In this document: positions 1 through 6,554 of the stretch, piece by piece
Position numbering within the stretch: position 1 is the stretch's first letter
Layout of the letters: the number at the start of each line of letters is the position of its first letter
NCBI GenBank assembly: GCA_023807065.1
Contig: JAJJLU010001041.1
Coordinates: forward strand, 1 to 11,301
Direction of reading: 5' to 3'
Origin: Isotricha intestinalis
Lineage: Eukaryota > Ciliophora > Litostomatea > Vestibuliferida > Isotrichidae
Length of the DNA: 11,301 nt
Notes under the pieces: model-generated
Told to the model about the DNA's origin: nothing
What the model saw: the letters and a program-made list of their open reading frames with translations, nothing else
The model's database searches: none
Translations under genes and position numbers: made by a program

Positions 1-35
1 TCCCCAATCCCCAATCCCCAATCCCCAATCCCCAA
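1..35. repeat. Telomeric repeat, five copies of TCCCCAA
   Basis: Five perfect tandem copies of a 7-base unit, TCCCCAA on the + strand (TTGGGGA on the complementary strand), start at the first base and stop at position 35, followed by AAAAGG and AT-rich sequence. The C-rich strand at the 5' end is the orientation expected for a left chromosome end, whose G-rich strand would run out as the 3' overhang. The unit resembles the 6-base CCCCAA repeat of Tetrahymena but is one base longer and regular. The far end of the window has no such repeat, so only one chromosome end is present. Confidence 0.93.
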
Positions 36-560
36 AAAAGGAAAGAAAAAATAAATATATTAATAATTAGAATAATTAAGTTAAAAAAATAATCATTTAT
101 ATTTTTTAAATTAAATTAATTTTTTTAATATATAATTTTGAAATAAAAAAAATCAATGTGTGAATAAAAAATGCTTTTCTATTTTATTCAAATTTACTCT
201 TAAGAAAGATAAATTATAAACTTAATTATACACATTTTGTAAACATTAAATTTAAGAAAAGAATAACAATATTTATAAATATTTTTAAAATAATAAAATA
301 AATTAATTCTTTATTTTTTTTTTAAAATAAAAATATTGTTAAAACTCCTTTTATACTATCTATATTTTCAAAAATTATAAAAAATATATAACACAAATAC
401 TTTTTGATTTTTTTTATACCATTAAGAAAAAGGATAATAATTTATAAATACATTAAAATAATATAATGGAATTTCAATTTCTTGTTTATAATTTTTAACC
501 ATACTTTAAAAGAATATATGGCAATTAATATTATTATTATGATTTGAATTTTCGTAAATT
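36..560. other. Subtelomeric non-coding spacer
   Basis: This stretch of about 525 bases between the telomere and the 3' end of the Mei2-like pseudogene is almost pure A/T with many short homopolymer runs. I found no reading frame with recognisable protein sequence, no tRNA-like fold and no tandem repeat beyond the telomere itself. It probably contains the 3' flank of the minus-strand pseudogene and plain subtelomeric DNA. Confidence 0.6.
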
Positions 561-1311
561 TTACATTTTTTTAATATATTTTATAAGTTCATTTCTTTCT
601 TGATTTTTAGAATAAGCAATATGACATTTTTTTACACTGTTAAAAACCTTTCATTTTTTACCTTCAAATTTATAGTAAAAATAAATAATATGGATTTGTT
701 CTATAAAATTTATAAATCCAAAACCTAAATTAGAATTATGTATATAATCAAAAGGTAAATATATAAAATCAAATTTAAAAGAGAAATTTAATTCTTTTAA
801 TAATAATTTTATATTATATTTATTTGGTATGTTTCTCATTTTTTATGTTTTTCTTTTATCTTTTAATTTTAATATATTATCTAAATTGTTATATTTTTAG
901 GAATATCTAAATTTTTAATATATTTTTTTTTACTTTTTAAATCAATTTTGATTATTGAGTTCATATTATTTAAATAATTTGGAGAAAAAAATTTTATTTG
1001 ATTAAGAAAAAAAAATCAAAATTAGAAGATAATCGGTTAAAATTTATATTATAATCGAAAGAATAATTTATCAAATTATTTTGATAAGCAGGAGAATCAT
1101 TTGAAAAATATTTATTGAATCAAGACTTTTAAAATAAGAAAAAGTATTTCAAGTATTATTTAAATATTTTGTTTCTTTTGATTCAATTGATATGTTATTT
1201 ATATTATTTTCTTTTTTGATGTAATCAAAAAAATTTTTATGGAAATTATATATAAATCTAAAAAATGGAATTATCATTATCAATTTTTTCATTAAATACT
1301 AAGTTAAACAT
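561..1311 (-). pseudogene. Mei2-like RNA-binding protein (RRM_2 domain), decayed
   Basis: The best-preserved part, at 839-654, reads RNIPNKYNIKLLL, then FIYLPFDY, then LGFGFINF, then YYKFEGKK. This is the signature of the C-terminal RRM of Mei2-type RNA-binding proteins, which bind meiotic or developmental RNAs in other eukaryotes. The match continues past a TGA (653-651) as KVFNSVKKCHIAYSKNQ to a TAA at 563-561; the TGA sits where the family has Trp (GKKW). Upstream, readable pieces in shifting frames run back to an ATG at 1311, with another in-frame ATG at 1368. Lesions are frameshifts near 1262, 1115 and 1010, a TAA at 845-843 at the position of a conserved aliphatic residue just before the RNIPNKY motif, a TGA between NNT and NTFSYF, and the TGA at 653. 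A 53-nt GT..AG segment (933-881) would rejoin two frames and may be a real intron. The family call is firm; exact ends and the start are uncertain. Confidence 0.8.
881..933 (-). other. Candidate 53-nt intron in the Mei2-like pseudogene
   Basis: Read on the minus strand, this segment begins GTAAAAAA and ends CAATTTAG. Removing it joins the frame reading SIIKIDLK to the frame reading NILKLKDKRKT, which leads directly into the RNIPNKY motif and matches the spacing of Mei2-type proteins. Without removal there is a TAG and a frame change at this point. An alternative acceptor at 907 would give a 27-nt intron but leaves the frame problem unsolved. A 1-base deletion in the T run is the other explanation. 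Confidence 0.4.
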
Positions 1312-1509
1312 AATTTCTGAAAGACTATATTTTAAGTATAAGAAAAGAAGAGAAAACGTTGAAATCATTTATATCTATTTTATTTATTTAAACTTTAAAT
1401 ACAAATAAAAAAGAAAAAAAAAGTAAAACAAAAAACATTTGATATTTTTTAATAAAACAATAAAAGAAGAATCAATAAAATAAAAAAGAAAAAATAACAT
1501 AAATAAAAA

Positions 1510-2193
1510 ATGGGACTTATGAAATCTAAAACAAGACCAAATGATATGATAATTTGTGAATATGAAAATAAAGACATAAAGAAACCAATAAAAATAATTC
1601 GAGGATGTGAAGAAAATAAAAATGAAATAGAAAAATTAAAAATATATTATGTGAAAAAATTTAAAGGAGAATCAAAAAGAATTCCAATCTATGAAAAGAA
1701 AAGAAAATTTCCTGATGAAAAAATTAAAATTATTATCAAGAATGATGAATCAATAACAAATATACAGAAATTATTTAAAGATTGTAAAAATTTAAAACGA
1801 GTGAATTTCGATAACTTTGATTTTTCAAATATAAAAACTGAAAATGTCAAAGGATTATTTTATAACTGTGATATTTTAGAACACCCAGATCTTAAAAAAT
1901 ATGAAAATAATGATTTAAAATTTAAAGACACTGACATTTATGGACCAAATTCAAAAGATAGTGAAGATGAAGAAGAAAAAGAAGAAGAAGAAAAAAAAGA
2001 AGAAGAAGAAAAAAAAGAAGAAGAAGAAAAAAAAAAAGAAGAAAAAAAAAAAAAAGAAAAAAAAATTTTTAAAGAGGATACAATTGATGGTGATAAAATT
2101 ATAAATGAATTGTATGATGATAAAAAGAAGGATATATTGAAACTTAAAGAATTAGCCAAAAGTAGAATATCAAATATGGAAGAACAGAATTAA
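1510..2193 (+). CDS. DUF285/BspA-like repeat protein with Glu/Lys tail
   Basis: A 227-residue protein. Its N terminus, MGLMKSKT, fits the N-myristoylation pattern (Gly2, Ser6, Lys7), which would place it on a membrane. Residues 14-35 (IICEYENKDIKKPIKII) resemble the leader seen in protist proteins with DUF285 (BspA-like) repeats, as far as I can judge by eye. Residues 84-122 form about one and a half such repeats: NIQKLFKDCKNLKRVNF, then NVKGLFYNC. Most relatives carry many repeats, so this is a short form. Residues 151-185 are almost pure Glu and Lys, followed by a charged, probably helical C terminus. The start is the first ATG in frame, after an A-rich AAATAAAAA context, and the gene ends in TAA. 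It is transcribed away from the Mei2-like pseudogene and converges on the Rab-MORN pseudogene. DUF285 proteins are often repeated surface or signalling proteins of protists; the actual function here is unknown. Confidence 0.75.
   Translation: MGLMKSKTRPNDMIICEYENKDIKKPIKIIRGCEENKNEIEKLKIYYVKKFKGESKRIPIYEKKRKFPDEKIKIIIKNDESITNIQKLFKDCKNLKRVNFDNFDFSNIKTENVKGLFYNCDILEHPDLKKYENNDLKFKDTDIYGPNSKDSEDEEEKEEEEKKEEEEKKEEEEKKKEEKKKKEKKIFKEDTIDGDKIINELYDDKKKDILKLKELAKSRISNMEEQN
1981..2034 (+). repeat. 18-bp coding microsatellite (three units)
   Basis: Three consecutive copies of an 18-base unit encode EEEEKK inside the DUF285-like gene (residues 158-175). Less regular GAA/AAA codons flank it on both sides, making an acidic-basic tract of about 35 residues. 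The unit length is a multiple of three, so copy-number changes would keep the frame. Confidence 0.85.
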
Positions 2194-2505
2194 ATTAAAA
2201 TTAATTTTTTTTATTTGTTAAAGTAATTTTTTGAAATAATAATAAATAGAATTTAACATAATTATATAAATCTTTTAAAAATGATTTAGTTTTTTTTAAA
2301 TTCTGATATTATTTTCCCTTGGATTTTTTTTAATTTTTTAAATAAAAAATATAAACTATTTCTTAATTTACTTATTGATTTTTATTCAACAATTTATTTT
2401 TATCAGTTTGAAAAAAAGAATTATTTTAGAGAAGAAATAAGATATAGATGATAAATATATTTTTAATAGCCAACTTATCAACTAAAAGAGTATTATTATT
2501 TTATT
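2194..2505. other. Convergent intergenic spacer
   Basis: About 310 bases separate the 3' ends of the DUF285-like gene (+) and the Rab-MORN pseudogene (minus). The stretch is A/T runs with no readable protein fragment or RNA gene that I could identify; it presumably holds both transcript ends. Confidence 0.55.
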
Positions 2506-3938
2506 TTATTTTATGTCTGATACATAAGGAAAAATTTTTTCTTGATTTCCATAAAATTTAGATTCTTCTTTTTTAATGAAATTTTTCAATTCTTCAATTT
2601 CTTTAGTATTATTAAATGAATCTTCTTTCATTAATGTTTTTAATTTATTTCCATTCAAAAAATATAAATTTATTTTTCCATCATTTTTATTATTTTTAAA
2701 TACTCCTTCATATATTATATTTTCATTAAAGAATTTATCATTATTTATAAATAATATTCTTTTTCCTTCTATTTTGTCATTAATAAATTCACCTATATAT
2801 ACTAAATTTCTTAAATTTAAATTAAATAAAATTTTAATATCTTTATCAAATAAATCTAAATTTTGAATTCCTTTACCTTTTTTTGTATTTAATTTAAATT
2901 CTCCTTCATATATTAAACCATTATTATATTTCATTATTCATTTTCCGTTTTTATTTAAATCATCATCAAATTATATTCATCTTTATTTAAATATTTAACT
3001 TCTGTATATTATAATTCTCATCTATTTTGATTTTTAATTTTTCATTATTAAAAGAATATATTCCTTCTTCAATTATTTTATCTTCTTTGAAATATAATTC
3101 CTTTTCTTCATTTAAAAATTTTATTATTTTTATAATCAATTTTTCCTTTTCCTTCTTTTAAATCATTTTATAATATCCAGTCAATATTCCTTTATCATAA
3201 ATAATTTCTTTTATCATTTTTCCATTCACCATCATAAATATTTCCATTATTAAATTTCATAATTTCTTTTCCTTCTTTTAAAGTAATTTTCCAATTTCTA
3301 TCAGATTCATTTCCATTATGCTCAATTAATTTTCCTTTTCCTTCTCTTTTATAATTACTCCAAATTCCAATATATATAGAACCTAATTGTGATATAATTT
3401 TTCCTTTTCCATTCTTTGTTTTATAATTAACTATTTCAAATGATTGAATTTTCTAAAATTTTATTTATTAAATATTTAAATACTTCATTTAAATTTTTCC
3501 ATTTTAGAATATTCAAAATATTTTAATCCATATTCAAAAGCTAATTTTTCTCCTTATTTTTGATATTTCTCTTTCAATTATATCTTTTTTATTTCCTATT
3601 AAAATTACTGAATTATTAATTTTTTTTTCTTTCCTTTTTTCTATCTAATAAATAACTCGGTTCAATATATTTTTATTGTAAGTAGAATAAACTACTATTA
3701 ATTCCATCAATCTTTTTTGAACTTTTTAAATATATTTATTGGTCTATTTATTTCTTCACCTGATAAATCATATCATAATTTTTTTATTTTCTTTTTTATA
3801 TTATTTCATTTTTTGTTGCTATATGATGATCATCCATTGCCCATTTATCAAATGATATTCCTAAATATTTTGCAGATAATTTAGATTTTCCCACTATAGA
3901 ATCACCAAATAAATATATTGTTATTATATTTTGTTCAT
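2506..3938 (-). pseudogene. Rab-like GTPase fused to MORN repeats, decayed
   Basis: Read from 3938 downward on the minus strand, pieces in changing frames give a small-GTPase domain. G1 is GDSIVGKS (3906-3883), G3 is YDLSGEE (3772-3752), strand 4 is LMELIVVYST, G4 is VILIGNKKD (ending 3582) and G5 is EYSKM (3514-3500). LNEVFKYLINKIL follows as the last helix. MORN repeats come next, for example IYIGIWSNYKREGKGK, NNGNIYDGEWKND, NNGLIYEGEF and IIYEGVFKNNKNDGK. The last 429 bases (2934-2506) are still one open frame with at least three repeats. I count roughly eleven 1-nt frameshifts (near 3718, 3661, 3620, 3555, 3497, 3448, 3212, 3165, 3117, 3003 and 2968), a TAA at 3798 with a probable shift nearby, and TGAs at 3775 and 2940 that may replace Trp. 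None is explained by a GT..AG intron. The start is uncertain: the ATG at 3938 is out of frame with the P-loop. A functional C-terminal MORN fragment cannot be excluded. Confidence 0.82.
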
Positions 3939-4106
3939 TCTTCTTTATATAATATTTTCAAAATTTTTTTTTAATTTATTAATGTAAAATTTGAATAAAA
4001 TTATAAAAATATTATTTAATAAATAAAAAATTTCAATAACATATTCTGAAAATAAAAAATCAAAAAAAATAAATAAAATAAAAAAGATAAATAAAATATA
4101 TTTATT

Positions 4107-4652
4107 TTAATCTTTTTTATCCTTATGTTTAATCATAGGACCATCTAATTTATTTAATTTACTTGCAAATTGATTTTTAATAGTATTATTAACAGTTTCA
4201 TCTTCTTGTTCTTCATCTTCTTCTTCTTTTATTTTATCATGAAATTCAAGAGCCATTTTAAATTCTCCATTTATTTTTTTTTTTCTTTTCTCTTTAAAAG
4301 CTTTGTTTTCTTCTTCATTATATTTAATTTTTTCTTTTTTTATATTTCCTTTTTCATCAATAATTTCAACATAATTTTCTTCATTAAAAAAATTGAATTT
4401 TTTACTAAAATTTAATGGTGTTGGATTAAAAACTGATTTATGTCTTTTTTCAATCAAATTTTGACCCCCTAATTTTAAAAAAGGTTCTTTTGGAATTTTT
4501 TTTTTTGGTTTTTCTATTTCTTTATTTTCTTCTTCTATTAATTTTACTTTCTTTTCTGATTGCTTTGATTCTTCTTTTTTACGTTTTAAATCATTTTTCA
4601 ATAAAGATTGAGTATTTTGTTCTTTTTCTTTTTCTTTGTTTTCTTCATTCAT
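4107..4652 (-). CDS. Unrecognised charged protein, 181 residues
   Basis: I do not recognise this protein. It is rich in Lys and Glu from end to end, with no signal peptide or membrane segment. Residues 1-55 look like a charged coiled or disordered stretch with a KRKK cluster at 23-26. Residues 56-100 are the least repetitive and most fold-like part: PFLKLGGQNLIEKRHKSVF, then NFSKKFNFFNEENYVEIID. A second basic cluster (KRKKK, 122-126) precedes GEFKMALEFHDKI, then an acidic run at 143-152 and a basic C terminus. The two basic clusters could be nuclear localisation signals, so a nuclear or RNA-processing role is possible but unsupported. The ATG at 4652 follows an A-rich stretch and is the first in frame; the stop is TAA. 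It is divergently arranged with the STK32-like kinase, sharing a 334-base spacer. Reality as a gene rests on the long open frame and the non-repetitive middle. Confidence 0.7.
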   Translation of the reverse strand: MNEENKEKEKEQNTQSLLKNDLKRKKEESKQSEKKVKLIEEENKEIEKPKKKIPKEPFLKLGGQNLIEKRHKSVFNPTPLNFSKKFNFFNEENYVEIIDEKGNIKKEKIKYNEEENKAFKEKRKKKINGEFKMALEFHDKIKEEEDEEQEDETVNNTIKNQFASKLNKLDGPMIKHKDKKD

Positions 4653-4986
4653 TGTTTTTTTTCAATTATAAAATTTTTTTTTTTAATTTTTTGTTTAAAG
4701 GATATTTTTTTTAATTTAATTTGTTTTTTTTCATTTTATTTTTTTTATAATGATAATAACATTAAAAATTAATATAACATTTTTTCTTAATAAACTCAAA
4801 TTATTAGCATAAATATTCAAACTTTATTTATTTTAAAATATTTTTATAAATAACAAATAATTATCATATATTTCTACATCACATTCATTTTTATGAAATA
4901 AAAAAATTATATTTCCTAAATTCTTATTGAAATTTAAAATTTTATTTTTATCCAATAAAATAAATATTAATTAATGTAAATAAAAA
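4653..4986. promoter_or_regulatory. Divergent intergenic region, probable two-way promoter
   Basis: This 334-base spacer lies between the starts of the charged-protein gene (minus) and the STK32-like kinase (+), so it must hold both 5' flanks. It consists of A/T runs. I see no recognisable box or operator beyond the A-rich run (AAATAAAAA) just before the kinase ATG, which also occurs before the DUF285-like gene and before the ATG at 11229. Confidence 0.4.
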
Positions 4987-6364
4987 ATGGGCAATTGTGA
5001 TTGTGCATCGCCCATAAAAAAAGATGAATTGAGTAAAATAATAATAAATAAAAAAAATAGCAACTTCAATAAATCAATTTAAAAAATTATATCCAATAGG
5101 AAAAGGGGGATTTGGGAAAGTTTGGAAAGTAGAATATAAAAAGGGTGAAAAAAAGAAAATATATGCAATGAAAGAGATGAATAAAGCAAAAATATATATA
5201 AAAAAATCAATGAAAGCAATATTGAATGAAAAAAATTTATTAGAAGAATTACATTACCCATTATTATCAAATATGAATTATGCTTTTCAAACTGAAGAAT
5301 TCTTATATATTATTATGGATTATTTACCAGGAGGAGATTTAAGGTATCATTTATCAAAAAGAAAGAAATATAATCAAAAAGAAATCAAATTTTTAATATC
5401 AAATATAATATTAAGTTTAAAATATTTACATTCTAAACATATTATTCATAGAGATATTAAACCAGAAAATTTAGTATTTGATATTAATGGTTATATTCAT
5501 TTGACTGATTTAGGAATATCAAGTAAATATTATAGAGGAAATAGTTTAATTAATTCTTCTGGAACACCTTCTTATATGGCTCCTGAAGTTATGTTAAGAA
5601 AAAATCATGAATTTAGTGTTGATTTTTTTGCTTTAGGAATTATCACTTATGAATTAATTTTTGGGAAAAGACCTTTTAATGGAAAAAATAGAAATGAAAT
5701 TAAACAAGAAGTTTTATATAAAGATATTAAAATTAAAAAATCTGATTTACCTAAAGATAATTATTGGGATTATAATATTTGTAGTTTTGTTAATTTATTA
5801 TTAAAAAGAAAAGCTTGCTTAAGATTAGGTTATAAAGGAATTTTTGAAATTATGGAACATGAATTTTTAAAGGATATTAATTGGAAAAAAATTGAAAAAA
5901 AAGAAGTTAATTCTCCTTTTTATATTAATGAAAATAATGAAAATTTTAATTCTGATTATGTTAATCAAGCAGATGATGAAAATATTTATCAGAATAAAAA
6001 AAAATATTTTATTAATATTGTGAATGAAAGTGGTTTTTTTAAAAGTTTTTATTTTAATAGAGAAGAATATGAAACTAATATAAATAATTATGATGTAAAT
6101 AAAAATCGAAAGAAAGTAATAAGAGGAATTTATCATTCTTATGAATTTGATAATAGAAGTTCTACAGCAAGAGGAAATACAAATGATAGAACAAATGAAA
6201 TTAGTATTTTTCAAAAATCAGGAAGAAAAAAATCTCAAATTATTTCTCCTTATAAATTAAATGAAAAAGATAATGATGATGATATCAGTGAAATTCAAGA
6301 AGAAAATAGTCATACTAATTTATATAATAATAATGAAGATTATTCTTATTCTTCTTTAGATTGA
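4987..6364 (+). CDS. STK32 (YANK)-like AGC protein kinase, one 28-nt intron
   Basis: Exons are 4987-5032 and 5061-6364, giving 449 residues. Exon 1 begins MGNCDCAS, a candidate for myristoylation at Gly2 and palmitoylation at Cys4 and Cys6; human STK32 kinases also begin Met-Gly. Splicing restores the glycine loop GKGGFGKV (29-36). Further marks are Lys53 in YAMK, helix-C Glu72, GGDLRYHL, HRDIKPEN with Asp147, DLG in place of DFG (165-167), MAPE (188-191), and the AGC end HEFLKDINW (282-290) with NSPF. The GGDLRYHL motif and the PLLSNMNYAF stretch point to the STK32 branch. Catalytic residues are present, so it should be active Ser/Thr kinase. The Trp of the usual DxW motif is Phe (VDFF). The last 140 residues are low-complexity, rich in Asn, Asp and Ser. 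The stop is TGA, with TAA five codons further on. An ATG at 5168 would give a shorter frame but would lose the whole nucleotide-binding loop, so it is rejected as the start. Confidence 0.9.
5033..5060 (+). other. 28-nt GT..AG spliceosomal intron
   Basis: The segment starts GTAAAATAA and ends AAAATAG. It contains in-frame stops in the exon-1 frame (IIINKKNS, then TAA beyond). Its removal joins codon 16 (A from exon 1, CA from exon 2) and moves the frame by one, giving TTSINQFKKLYPIGKGGFGKV, the expected lead into a kinase domain. Very short AT-only introns are typical of ciliates. The boundary is supported both by consensus ends and by the kinase frame. Confidence 0.88.
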
Positions 6365-6554
6365 TCTATTTTTATGATATAAAATTAGAAAAATTATTAT
6401 TATAATTATTAATTATTTTCATTATTTAATAATCATTGTTTTTTTTATTTTTGGAAAAAGAAAAGTTTATATATTATAAATCAATTTTATTTTTAAAATT
6501 TTAATTTGATTATAAATAAGTAAAATAAAATTATAATTTTTAAAAAATATAATT

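Noticed and set aside
651..839. A separate 62-residue gene
   Set aside because: It is the core of a Mei2-type RRM. The match continues beyond its TGA and upstream of its ATG, so it is a piece of a larger broken gene.
1938..2159. Minus-strand frame rich in Ser and Phe
   Set aside because: It is the shadow of the Glu/Lys codons in the DUF285-like gene on the other strand.
2506..2934. A free-standing 142-residue MORN protein
   Set aside because: MORN and GTPase sequence continues upstream in shifting frames, with the TGA at 2940 directly before the ATG, so it is most likely the open 3' end of a pseudogene.
561..3938. Euplotes-type programmed +1 frameshifting as the explanation for the broken genes
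   Set aside because: Several frame changes occur at A/T runs without a stop codon at the shift site, and in both directions. The intact neighbouring genes show no such shifts.
561..3938. Sequencing error as the sole cause of the frameshifts
   Set aside because: More than 4 kb of nearby kinase coding sequence with equally long A/T runs is free of breaks, and some lesions look like substitutions to stop codons. It cannot be fully excluded without reads.
4170..4714. Plus-strand frames rich in Phe and Ile that look like membrane proteins
   Set aside because: They are antisense shadows of the Lys/Glu-rich minus-strand gene at 4107-4652; the composition follows from reverse-complementing AAA and GAA codons.
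5168..6364. The kinase read as starting at the ATG at 5168
   Set aside because: This would omit the glycine loop and part of the N lobe. Upstream sequence in the same frame encodes the loop, and a 28-nt intron links it to a good MGNC start.
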